Assembly: GCA_029959555.1 (NCBI GenBank)
Contig: JASCPI010000012.1
Coordinates: forward strand, 43,203-107,202
DNA from: Lysobacteraceae bacterium PS02065
GTDB lineage: Bacteria; Pseudomonadota; Gammaproteobacteria; Xanthomonadales; Rhodanobacteraceae
Direction: 5' to 3'
Length of the DNA stretch: 64,000 nucleotides
Both the position numbers and the translations under genes were made by a program. The notes under the pieces were generated by a model. The model made no database searches. It had not been told where the DNA came from and saw nothing but the letters and a program-made list of their open reading frames with translations. Below are positions 28,992 to 39,590 of the stretch, one piece after another (position 1 is the first letter of the stretch; every line of letters begins with the position of its first letter).

Positions 28992-29471
28992 GTGAATCGA
29001 CTCGCTCTCGTCCTCGTCCTCGCGCTCTCCGCCGGCCCGGCGTGGTCAGAGTCCGCCTCGCAGCCCTCGGTGCTGGGGCCCGCTCGGACCCACGCGGAGT
29101 TCTCGGCCCAGGCCGACAAGATCCGTGCGCAGATGGAACCGGGCGGGACCTACGGCGCGATCTCCAGGCGTGACCGCAAGGAAGTCGACACGTTGCTCGC
29201 GAGCATGGGCAAGCGCCTGCAGGCGGTGCCGTCGGTGGAAGCGCTCCCGCCCGAGGATGTCGCCAAGGTCACCGAGGAACAGCAGAAGATCAATGCAATC
29301 CTCACCAAGCGCCCCGGTGACCGCGTCGTCTGCGAGCGCAAGCGTGGCGTGAATTCGCGCATCCCGGGCAACGACTGCAAATCGGCCGCCCAGCGCCTCG
29401 AGGAGCAGGAGCAGGCACGCGAGTTCGGCGAGCGAAACACGCTCAATCGCTGCGCGAACGAGAACTGCTGA
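28992..29471 (+). CDS. Secreted protein of unknown function
   Basis: 159 residues from a GTG at 28992, preceded by AAGGGG. That start yields a signal peptide (NRLALVLVLALSAGPAWSES). The mature part is helical and charged, with the segment GGTYGAISRRDRKEVDTLLASMGKRL and four Cys (VVCERK, NDCKS, NRCANENC). I do not recognise a family. It lies between the merR gene and tRNA-Pro. A 9-bp hairpin near 29482-29503 lacks a T-run. Confidence 0.75.
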   Translation: MNRLALVLVLALSAGPAWSESASQPSVLGPARTHAEFSAQADKIRAQMEPGGTYGAISRRDRKEVDTLLASMGKRLQAVPSVEALPPEDVAKVTEEQQKINAILTKRPGDRVVCERKRGVNSRIPGNDCKSAAQRLEEQEQAREFGERNTLNRCANENC

Positions 29472-29559
29472 GGCCCGCGCGCCTGCGTCCCGTCGGACGT
29501 AGGCAGCACCGCAGACTTGCGGTAGACTCGCCGGCCGCCCAGCAGGGCGGTCCGATCAT

Positions 29560-29636
29560 CGGGGCGTAGCGCAGTCTGGTAGCGCACCTGCCTGGGGGGC
29601 AGGGGGTCGTGGGTTCGAATCCCGCCGTCCCGACCA
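29560..29636 (+). tRNA. tRNA-Pro (GGG)
   Basis: 77 nt with encoded CCA. The acceptor CGGGGCG pairs with CGTCCCG (one G.U); the anticodon stem CCTGC/GCAGG encloses CTGGGGG, anticodon GGG at 29594-29596. Confidence 0.97.
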
Positions 29637-29976
29637 TCGTCGCATCGCGGTCCCTGCGATGCCGCACCTTCCACGTGTCTTCGACAGCCCGTCCCTGCGG
29701 CTCCCGCAGGGCGCGCGTCCGCGTGCGCGCCTGGTCCGCCGAAAGTTCCAACCTCTCTCCTCAATTCACGGCGCTGCGGTCTCCTGTGGCGGTGCGCACG
29801 AACGCGCAAGCATCTGTCTTGAAAGGGTTTTCATGCCCTATCAGAGGCCCGTGAAAATTTCGTGTCAACCGATGCAGAAAAAGTGGATCTCGTGTGAACT
29901 ATTGGTTAACATCAATTCAGGGTGCCGCGCTTAGGGGGGTGCCCTCATTGCACTTGTCCATTGAGGATCTTTTGAT
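29637..29976. other. Long leader/promoter region of the TonB-dependent receptor
   Basis: 340 bases without a gene. The part 29815-29935 is clearly richer in A+T than its surroundings, as expected for a promoter region (GAAAATTTCG, ATTGGTTAACATCAATTC). I could not place a convincing -35/-10 pair. GAGGAT at 29963-29968 is the ribosome-binding site of the receptor gene. Confidence 0.45.
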
Positions 29977-32943
29977 ATGAAGCCTACTTCTCTTAAGGCG
30001 GCGATCAAGCTTGCGCTCGGGGGAGCCGCGCTGTCCGTTGTCGCGTTCGCTCCGGCGGCGCAGGCACAGACGAGCGGCGAAAGCGAGACGCAGTCTCTCG
30101 ACGTCGTGACCGTCCTCGGTTCCCGCATCAAGCGCACCGAGATCGAGACGGCCCTTCCGGTGTTCACGATCGAGCGCGCCGACCTCGAGCGTTCGGGTCT
30201 GACGCAGATCGGCGACGTGCTGAAGGAGATGGCCACCAACGGCATCTCGATCAGCCTGAACACGAACAACGGCAACACCAGCGGCAACACCGGCGTCAAC
30301 CTCCGCAACTGCGGCTCGGTCCGTACCCTGGTGCTCGTCAACGGCCGTCGCTGGATCAGCAGCAACGCGCTGAGCGGCTCGGTCGACCTCAGCTCGATCC
30401 CGTTCGCGGCGGTCGAGCGCATCGAAGTCCTCAAGGACGGCGCCTCGGCGCTGTACGGCACGGACGCGATCTGCGGCGTGATCAACATCACGACGCGCAC
30501 GAACTACTCGGGCGCCGAAGCGCGCGCCTACGTCGGCCAATACGACCAGGACGACGGCTACCGCCAGGCCTACGACTTCACGATCGGTACGGCGAACGAG
30601 CGCGGCTCCGTGCTCTTCAACGTCGCCTACACGAAGCAGGAAGCCGTCTCCGCGGCGGATCGCCCGATCTCGGCGGTGCCGCTCTACGGCTTCCCGGCCA
30701 ACACCGGCTCGCCGGGTCGCGCCAGCATCACCAACCCGTACGGCTGGTTCAACATCCCGGGCCGTGGTGCCGTCACGCTCGACCACGATTCGCCGGGCTG
30801 CCGCCCGAACCAGGTCTGCGCGCCTTCGGTCGCGACGAGCGACTTCCGCGCCTACAACTTCGCGGAAGACGCGTACAACTTCGCCGTCGACAACTACCTG
30901 ATCCAGCCGCAGGAGACGCGCTCCCTGTACGTGCAGGGCAGCTACTCGATCTTCGACAACCTGACCTTCCGCAGCGAAGCGTTCTACACCAAGCGCGAAG
31001 GTGAAGCGCAGCTCGCCGCGATGCCGCTGTCGCCGCTCAGCATCTCGGCCACGAACATCTACAACCCGTTCGGCGTCGCGATCACCGGTGGCCAGTTCCG
31101 CCCGATCCTGTATCCGCGCCTGTTCGGCCAGAGCCAGGACACGTGGCGTTACAGCGGTGCGCTCGAAGGCAACTTCGACATCGGTTCGCGCTCGTTCTAC
31201 TGGGATGTGGGCTTCGGCTACGCCGAGAACACGCAGGTCCAGATCAAGAACGGCTTCTTCTTCACGACGCGCATCCAGCAGGCGCTCGGCGCGTCCTACA
31301 TCGATGCAGGCGGCGTGGCCCGTTGCGGTACGCCGACGGCGACGATCGCGGGTTGCGTCCCGTTCAACGTGTTCGGTGGTCCGAACGGCGTGACGCAGGA
31401 CATGATCGACTACGTGCAGGTTGCACCGCGCAACGTGCAGAACTCGAACATGTACAACTACACGGCCAACATCTCGAGCGAGCTCTTCGATCTCCCGGCC
31501 GGTGCCCTCGCGCTCGCCGCGGGTTACGAGTACCGCCGCGAGGCCGGTTACGACAGCCCCGATCCGCTGACCGCCGCGAACCTCGTGCTCAACGACAACC
31601 CGTACCTGCCGACGCGCGGTGGCTACAACGTCAACGAGTTCTACGCCGAGCTGTCGATCCCGCTGCTCAAGGACATCCCGGTGTTCAAGCACCTGGAAGT
31701 GTCGCTGGCCGCGCGCTACTCGGACTACAACACGTTCGGCGAGACGACCAACCCGAAGCTGGGCCTGCGCTGGCAGGTGTTCGATGACCTGCTGATCCGC
31801 GGCAGCTACGGCGAAGGCTTCCGCGCGCCGTCGATCACCGAGCTGTACTCGGGCCAGGGCAGCGGCTTCCCGGCCGCGTCCGATCCGTGCTCGTCCAACA
31901 GCGTGCCCTACCAGTCCAACGCCGAAGTCCGTGCGCGCTGCGCGGCCGCCGGCATTCCGGTCGGTTACACGCAGCAGAACTCGCAGGTCCGTGCCAGCAG
32001 CGGCGGCAACCCGCTCCTCGCTCCGGAAACGGCCAAGAACAAGACCCTCGGCTTCGTCTACTCGCCGAGCTTCCTGCCGGGCGCCGACTTCTCGATCGAC
32101 TGGTACAACATCCGCATCGCCGACGCGATCGGCTCGCGCAGTGCACAGGGCATCCTCAACGACTGCTTCGTGACCGGCATCGCCTCGCGTTGCGGCCAGG
32201 TGCAGCGTGACCTCACGGGTGCGGTCTACGCGAACCCGGGCGAGATCACCGACATCATCGCGCTCAACCAGAACTTCAGGGGCGGCACGGAAGTCGAGGG
32301 CTTCGATTTCAGCGCCAACTACAAGTTCAGCACGTCGTTCGGCGATTTCCGCATCAACTGGGACAACGCCTACATCACCTACCTCGGTGACCTCGGCCAG
32401 CCGGAGCGCGGCGAGCTCAATGCGGACGGCGACATCTCCGCGGGCAACGTCATCGGCCGCAACGGCGCAGGTGCGTCGGGTGGTGGTACGCGCTTCCGCC
32501 TGCGTTCGACGCTCGGCACGACCTGGACCTACGGTGCGTGGACCGTGTCCGGCATCGCCGAGTACATGAGCGGCCAGCAGGAAAGCTGCAACAACGTCCG
32601 CAACACGGCGCTCGCGCTCGATGCGATCGGCCTCGGCGACCCGTCGTACATCACGTACTGCTCGGATCCGGACCGCATCATCAACATCTACAACTTCCAG
32701 CCGGGTACCACCAACGTCGTCGCGACGCCGGGCCGTTCGCCGGTCAACCGCATGGGCTCGATGACGTACTTCGACCTGGTCACGTCGTGGAATGCTCCGT
32801 GGGATGGCCGCGTCACGCTCGGTATCCGCAACCTGTTCGATCGTGATCCGCCGTACTGCGGCGATTGCTTCGCGAACTCGTTCGACCCGCAGTACCGCAT
32901 CCCGGGCCGCTTCTACTACGCGTCCTATCAGCAGCGCTTCTGA
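29977..32943 (+). CDS. TonB-dependent outer-membrane receptor
   Basis: 988 residues. A signal peptide (LALGGAALSVVAFAPAAQAQ) is followed by a TonB-box-like stretch (SLDVVTVLGSRIKR), the plug domain (IGDVLKEMATNG...SVRTLVLVNGRRW...VERIEVLKDGASALYGTDAICGVINITTR), and a long 22-strand-type barrel ending in YYASYQQRF. The motif NLFDRDPPYCGDC near the C-terminus is typical of Lysobacterales receptors. It imports a ligand across the outer membrane using TonB-ExbBD energy; the substrate (siderophore, carbohydrate or peptide) cannot be told. It stands alone, followed by a strong terminator. Confidence 0.95.
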   Translation: MKPTSLKAAIKLALGGAALSVVAFAPAAQAQTSGESETQSLDVVTVLGSRIKRTEIETALPVFTIERADLERSGLTQIGDVLKEMATNGISISLNTNNGNTSGNTGVNLRNCGSVRTLVLVNGRRWISSNALSGSVDLSSIPFAAVERIEVLKDGASALYGTDAICGVINITTRTNYSGAEARAYVGQYDQDDGYRQAYDFTIGTANERGSVLFNVAYTKQEAVSAADRPISAVPLYGFPANTGSPGRASITNPYGWFNIPGRGAVTLDHDSPGCRPNQVCAPSVATSDFRAYNFAEDAYNFAVDNYLIQPQETRSLYVQGSYSIFDNLTFRSEAFYTKREGEAQLAAMPLSPLSISATNIYNPFGVAITGGQFRPILYPRLFGQSQDTWRYSGALEGNFDIGSRSFYWDVGFGYAENTQVQIKNGFFFTTRIQQALGASYIDAGGVARCGTPTATIAGCVPFNVFGGPNGVTQDMIDYVQVAPRNVQNSNMYNYTANISSELFDLPAGALALAAGYEYRREAGYDSPDPLTAANLVLNDNPYLPTRGGYNVNEFYAELSIPLLKDIPVFKHLEVSLAARYSDYNTFGETTNPKLGLRWQVFDDLLIRGSYGEGFRAPSITELYSGQGSGFPAASDPCSSNSVPYQSNAEVRARCAAAGIPVGYTQQNSQVRASSGGNPLLAPETAKNKTLGFVYSPSFLPGADFSIDWYNIRIADAIGSRSAQGILNDCFVTGIASRCGQVQRDLTGAVYANPGEITDIIALNQNFRGGTEVEGFDFSANYKFSTSFGDFRINWDNAYITYLGDLGQPERGELNADGDISAGNVIGRNGAGASGGGTRFRLRSTLGTTWTYGAWTVSGIAEYMSGQQESCNNVRNTALALDAIGLGDPSYITYCSDPDRIINIYNFQPGTTNVVATPGRSPVNRMGSMTYFDLVTSWNAPWDGRVTLGIRNLFDRDPPYCGDCFANSFDPQYRIPGRFYYASYQQRF

Positions 32944-33008
32944 GCGGGAATCAATACCCGTCACCGTCCCGCTCGGGACCGGGACGGCTCTCCAACGCAA
33001 CACCTTTC

Positions 33009-33039
33009 AGGCCCCGGGGAACCGGGGCCTTTTTTTTTT
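33009..33039 (+). terminator. Terminator after the TonB-dependent receptor gene
   Basis: AGGCCCCGG (33009-33017) pairs with CCGGGGCCT (33022-33030) around GGAA, followed by ten T (33030-33039). Confidence 0.95.
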
Positions 33040-33077
33040 GCGCGGAAGATCCGGAACGGCCCGTGCCGGCACCGCGT

Positions 33078-33083
33078 TATAGT
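33078..33083 (+). promoter_or_regulatory. -10 box 6 nt before a start codon (leaderless candidate)
   Basis: TATAGT, then GCCGGG, then ATG at 33090. No Shine-Dalgarno site is present, so transcription would begin at or next to the ATG. Confidence 0.5.
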
Positions 33084-33089
33084 GCCGGG

Positions 33090-33794
33090 ATGTTCAATCC
33101 CGACATCGACTTCTCGCCGTGGGCGAGGCGCCTTTCGAGCGAATCCCGGGTGTTGATCCCGAATGTCCTGCCGCCGACGCTGGCGGAAGCGCTGCACGCG
33201 CGCCTCGAGCGCGTCGACGACTGGGATCTCGCCCATCGGGACAAGGAGGGATCCCGGCTGTTGCCTTCACGCGAGTACGCGGCACTGGGAAAGGCCGGTC
33301 GCGAGGTGATGCTCGCGTCGCTGGCGCGCGATTCCCATGGGCGATACGGATTCGCCTACGACAGCTGCATGCTGGTCGAGCGTTACATGCAGCGGCCCGA
33401 TCCCGACGATCTCCTGCATCGCGTCGTCGAGATGATGCACGGCGAGCCGTTCCTCGCGTTCGTACGCAACCTCGTCGGTGATGCTTCGATCCGCCGCTCG
33501 CTGGTCCAGGCCACGCGTTACCTGCCCGGGCACTTCCTGCGTCGCCACGAGGACATCGTCGAGGACGGCAAGGACCGCCGCTACGCATTCGTGTTCAATC
33601 TCGGGAAGGCCTGGCACGCCGACTGGGGTGGCCTGCTGCAGTTCCTCGACCACCGCGGCGACGTCGTCGACACGTTCGTGCCGGCCTTCAACTCGCTGTC
33701 GCTGTTCAAGGTACCCCAGCCGCACGTCGTGTCGCTCGTCGGCGCATGGGCCGAGAGGCCGCGTTACGCGCTGACGGGGTGGTTCATGGCGTGA
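33090..33794 (+). CDS. 2-oxoglutarate/Fe(II)-dependent oxygenase (prolyl hydroxylase-like)
   Basis: 234 residues. The double-stranded beta-helix motifs are present. HxD is in FLRRHEDIVEDGKDRRYAFV; the distal His is in KVPQPHVVSLVGAW; and Arg in RPRYALTGWF binds the 2OG carboxylate. It also carries WGGLLQFLD, common in SM-20/PHD-type proteins. It should hydroxylate a protein or small-molecule substrate, with oxygen, iron and 2-oxoglutarate. Although next to the TonB receptor, it is separated by a terminator and has its own -10 box. Its 3' end faces purB. Confidence 0.88.
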   Translation: MFNPDIDFSPWARRLSSESRVLIPNVLPPTLAEALHARLERVDDWDLAHRDKEGSRLLPSREYAALGKAGREVMLASLARDSHGRYGFAYDSCMLVERYMQRPDPDDLLHRVVEMMHGEPFLAFVRNLVGDASIRRSLVQATRYLPGHFLRRHEDIVEDGKDRRYAFVFNLGKAWHADWGGLLQFLDHRGDVVDTFVPAFNSLSLFKVPQPHVVSLVGAWAERPRYALTGWFMA

Positions 33795-33796
33795 AC

Positions 33797-33815
33797 GGGC
33801 GGCGCAGCGCCGCCC
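33797..33815. terminator. Hairpin between convergent oxygenase and purB genes
   Basis: A perfect 8-bp stem (GGGCGGCG with CGCCGCCC) with a CAG loop starts 2 nt after the oxygenase stop. There is no T-run on either side, so it may slow transcription in both directions rather than act as a classical terminator. Confidence 0.5.
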
Positions 33816-33818
33816 GCT

Positions 33819-36511
<2,693 letters not shown>

Positions 36512-36598
36512 CTCTCGGAAACGAGCCGCGGGCCGATGAGTCTAGCAGCGTCCGGGGATGCGTTCAGCCACGGGGCGCGGCGTTTCGCCACGGCGGGC

Positions 36599-36626
36599 AA
36601 AAAGAGGCCCCGCCGAAGGCGGGGCC
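36599..36626 (-). terminator. Terminator of the BON-protein gene
   Basis: On the minus strand GGCCCCGCC pairs with GGCGGGGCC around TTC, followed by TCTTTTT (36605 down to 36599). Confidence 0.9.
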
Positions 36627-36654
36627 CGAAGGGAGGGAGAGCGTAACGGGTGGA

Positions 36655-36996
36655 TCAGCGGACCTTGAGACCCGACGAGTCGACCTTCTTGACACCCTTG
36701 ATGCCCTGGGCCGTCGCGATGGCCTTCTCGAGGGCCGTGTCGGAGTCGAGCACGCCGATCAGCGTGACGATGCCGTTGGTGGTGTTGACCGAGATGTCGG
36801 TGCTCTTGACGCCATCGGTCGCGGCCAGGTCGGCCTTGACCTTCGTGGTGATCCACGTATCGGACACCGGCTGCTCGGACTTCTGGTCCGCGGCATTCGT
36901 CGTGCCCGGCAGTTCGGGGGCGGCGTAGGCGAGGCCCGACGCGCCGACGAGGAAGGCCGTGCCAAGGACAATGCGGTTCAGCGAACGGAAGTTCAT
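36655..36996 (-). CDS. BON-domain periplasmic protein
   Basis: 113 residues: a signal peptide (IVLGTAFLVGASGLAYAAPE), a short linker, then one BON domain (VSDTWITTKVKADLAATDGVKSTDISVNTTNGIVTLIGVLDSDTALEKAIATAQGIKGVKKVDSSGLKVR). BON domains bind phospholipids and occur in OsmY-like stress proteins. AGGAG precedes the ATG. It has a paralogue at 48811 with a near-identical BON core, differing mainly in the signal peptide and linker. Confidence 0.9.
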   Translation of the reverse strand: MNFRSLNRIVLGTAFLVGASGLAYAAPELPGTTNAADQKSEQPVSDTWITTKVKADLAATDGVKSTDISVNTTNGIVTLIGVLDSDTALEKAIATAQGIKGVKKVDSSGLKVR

Positions 36997-37161
36997 TGGA
37001 TTCGTCTCCTGGATGGGGATGCGAGCCCCGCGTCGTTCGACGTGGCAGGCGCTTGGCCTCGGCTCGGTGACGAGTCTCGTCGTGCGTTCCGATACGCCGG
37101 ATGAATATGGACGGCCATATTGCTGGGCCGTGCGGAAGGGTTCAGCAACCTGATCGAGGTG

Positions 37162-37734
37162 TTAAGCCGTGCGTCGGGGCGCGAAGACCGTCATCGCGAG
37201 CGTGAAGCGGTGTTCGCCTTCCACGCCACGTGCCGACTCGGCATCGAAACCGAGCGTGGTCGCGAGCGCGATCGAGGCCGCGTTGCCCGGCATGATCTCC
37301 GCGACGATCACGTCGAGCGAAGTCGCCCCAGCGAGGTAGGTGCGCAAGGCATGCAGGGATTCCCGCGCCACGCCGCGGCGCCTCCACGCAGGCGCGACGA
37401 GCCAGCTGACGCGCGCCGCACGCGCCTCGTGGTCGAATGCGAACAAGGTGGTCGTGCCAATGACGCGATCCTCGTCGCGATCGGCAATCGCCCACTGCAG
37501 GTGCGTACCGTGTCGACGCCCCGCGGCGATGTCGCGCAGGTACCAGGCCGCGTCGTCGCGCGTGCGCAGGGGCGCGTGGCTCCAGTGGCGCAGCGAGTCC
37601 GCATCCGAGAGCAGCGCGAAGAAGGCCTCGAGATCGTCGTCGCGCGGCGCGCGCAGGCGCAGCCGTGCGGTCTCGAGCGTCGGCAGCGGATCGTGCGAGG
37701 GCAGCAGCGGGCGTTCCTCCCACGAGGCGTTCAC
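37162..37734 (-). CDS. GNAT family N-acetyltransferase (RimJ/RimL-like)
   Basis: 190 residues from a GTG at 37734 that overlaps the esterase stop as GTGA. The RimJ-type opening is LETARLRLRAPRDDDLEAFFALLSDADSLRHWSHAP. The acetyl-CoA site follows in VSWLVAPAWRRRGVARESLHALRTYL, where RRRGVA matches the Q/RxxGxG/A loop, and then EIMPGNAASIALATTLGFDA. It would acetylate an amino group on a protein or metabolite. Substrate unknown. Coupling to an exported esterase is odd, since this protein should be cytoplasmic. Confidence 0.9.
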   Translation of the reverse strand: MNASWEERPLLPSHDPLPTLETARLRLRAPRDDDLEAFFALLSDADSLRHWSHAPLRTRDDAAWYLRDIAAGRRHGTHLQWAIADRDEDRVIGTTTLFAFDHEARAARVSWLVAPAWRRRGVARESLHALRTYLAGATSLDVIVAEIMPGNAASIALATTLGFDAESARGVEGEHRFTLAMTVFAPRRTA

Positions 37735-39272
37735 TCGAACGAGCCGCGGAAGATCGCGTCGGCGGAACGCACGACCTTCAGTGCATCGAGGCGCGCATTG
37801 CCGATGCTGCCGTTGCCGATACGGATCACGACTTCGCCATCGGTCGCCTCGACGAGGTAGCGCCGCACGTGCGCGGTATCGATGCCCGCGGTGGCCGCGA
37901 TGTCGAACTCGTCGAGCACGCGCACGCCTTGCAGCGTCACGTTGAAGCGTCGTGCTCCCGCGCCGGCGTTGTAGGTCTCGGCGAAGTGCAGGTCGATCTC
38001 GTAGCGAGCCTGCGGCACGACGAAGCGATAGGCGAAGTTGCCCCAGCGCCAGTCGTTGTAGAGCGCGTCGTCGACGGTGCCCGCGATCGCGCGGCTGGAG
38101 ACCTGCACGTCGCCACCTTCGAATGCCGTGTCGGCGCTCCATGCGGCGCCGTCGGCACCGGTGTACGCGGCGCCGCCGGCGTTGATCGCGGCCACCGTGT
38201 CGCCGGGTTGCGGCACGACGTTCACCCGGTTCACGCGCAACGGCGCGCTGATCGTCGTGCTGCCGCCCCAGGGCGCGTGGTAGCCGGAGCCCGTCGCGGT
38301 CATGCGCAGGTCGTTGACACCCATCGCGAGTGCGATCGCGGGCGTCGTCCACTGGGTCGTTCCATTCGCCGCGCCGTTCGTGCCGTTGCGCCGTGCCCAC
38401 GCCACACCCGTGACGGCATGGCCCCCGTTGTCGGTGACGCCGGCGAGCGGCAGGGCGCCGAGTTCGGTCGTCCACGTCGGCGCGGTCGTCGGATCCTCGA
38501 TGCGCACGATCGGCGGTGTGGTGAGGCTCGGAGCGCCACGCGCCTGTGCGGTGATCCAGCGGAACAGCAGCGGGTTCGCGTAGGTCGGCGTCCAGATGAA
38601 ATGGCCGCCGGTCGCGTACTCGGTGTAGATCGTCCGCGCATTGGCGTTGCGCAGGGCGTTGACGAGGTCACGCGAGCCGCTGACGCCGACCGTGCCGTCG
38701 TTGACCGCGTGGAAGAACCAGAACGGCAATGCGCCGACCAGCGGTGCCTGGCCGGGCGAGCCCCAGCCGCAGATCGGCACCGCGCTCGCGAAACGCTGTG
38801 GCGCGTTCGCCACGAGCGCCCACGTGCCGTTGCCGCCCATCGAGATGCCGGTGACGTGCACGCGGTCGGCGTCGATGCGGAACTCGGTGGCGATGCGGTC
38901 GAGCATCGTGTTGAGCTGCGCGAGCTGGGTACCGCCGGCCCAGCAGCCGCTCGAATGCGGGCACTGCGGCGCGGCCATGAACACCTTGCGGGTCGCGAGG
39001 TTCGCGTCGCTGATGAGCTGCATCGCGCCGTTCGCGCCGTTGTTGAGCTGGCTCGTGTTGTTCGTGCCGGCCTCGCCTGCACCGTGCAGGAACACGATCA
39101 GCGGATAACGTTGCGCCGGATCGTAGCCCGGCGGCACGAAGATGCGGTACGGCATGCCGCTGCCGTTCGCTTCGGTGTTGCGGAAGAGGAAATCCGCAGG
39201 CACCGCGGCGTACACGGCGGGCGAGGGCAACGACATGAGCCCGAGCAGGGCTCCCAGCTTCCCGGCTTGCAT
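37731..39272 (-). CDS. Secreted alpha/beta-hydrolase (feruloyl esterase/PHB depolymerase-like) fused to Ig-like and malectin domains
   Basis: 513 residues. The ATG at 39272 has GGGAGG 5 nt upstream; a GTG at 39278 is less likely. After a signal peptide comes an esterase domain (about 28-255): FLHGAGEAGTNNTSQ, nucleophile in VTGISMGGNGTWAL, acid probably in AVNDGTVGV, His in GGHFIWT. An Ig-like middle domain (about 255-355) follows. A malectin carbohydrate-binding domain (about 370-513) closes it: INAGGAAYTGADGAAWSAD...IDLHFAETYNAGAGARRFNV...NARLDALKV. It probably removes acyl or aromatic esters from a polysaccharide to which the malectin domain binds. No glycoside hydrolase gene is nearby. 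Confidence 0.9.
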   Translation of the reverse strand: MQAGKLGALLGLMSLPSPAVYAAVPADFLFRNTEANGSGMPYRIFVPPGYDPAQRYPLIVFLHGAGEAGTNNTSQLNNGANGAMQLISDANLATRKVFMAAPQCPHSSGCWAGGTQLAQLNTMLDRIATEFRIDADRVHVTGISMGGNGTWALVANAPQRFASAVPICGWGSPGQAPLVGALPFWFFHAVNDGTVGVSGSRDLVNALRNANARTIYTEYATGGHFIWTPTYANPLLFRWITAQARGAPSLTTPPIVRIEDPTTAPTWTTELGALPLAGVTDNGGHAVTGVAWARRNGTNGAANGTTQWTTPAIALAMGVNDLRMTATGSGYHAPWGGSTTISAPLRVNRVNVVPQPGDTVAAINAGGAAYTGADGAAWSADTAFEGGDVQVSSRAIAGTVDDALYNDWRWGNFAYRFVVPQARYEIDLHFAETYNAGAGARRFNVTLQGVRVLDEFDIAATAGIDTAHVRRYLVEATDGEVVIRIGNGSIGNARLDALKVVRSADAIFRGSFE

Positions 39273-39379
39273 GCGCACCTCCCGGAGGGAACTCCCTGCG
39301 CCGCTTCAGGCTAGCACCGCGCATGGCGGCGGGACGCGTGGTGCGTCACACGTCCGGAGGGGTTCACGGGAGCCGGAAA

Positions 39380-39410
39380 CGACGAAGCCGGCACGTGGCC
39401 GGCTTCGTCG
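39380..39410 (-). terminator. Long hairpin downstream of tRNA-Ala
   Basis: A perfect 13-bp stem (CGACGAAGCCGGC with GCCGGCTTCGTCG, loop ACGTG) lies 5 nt beyond the tRNA 3' end. On the minus strand it is followed by only a short GTTTCC tract. Confidence 0.65.
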
Positions 39411-39415
39411 TCGAT

Positions 39416-39491
<76 letters not shown>

Positions 39492-39590
39492 GTGAAACCG
39501 TATCGCGCAGTGGAAGTCTCCGGCTGGGCGCCGAACCACGCGAGGGCGCGCATCATAGCCGAACGCCCCGACCTCGCCAAGCATCCCCGC

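Noticed and set aside
29917..33003. Thousand-codon frame antisense to the TonB-dependent receptor
   Set aside because: Low-complexity Arg/Val/Asp/Glu composition without motifs; the sense strand encodes a complete receptor with signal peptide and C-terminal Phe.
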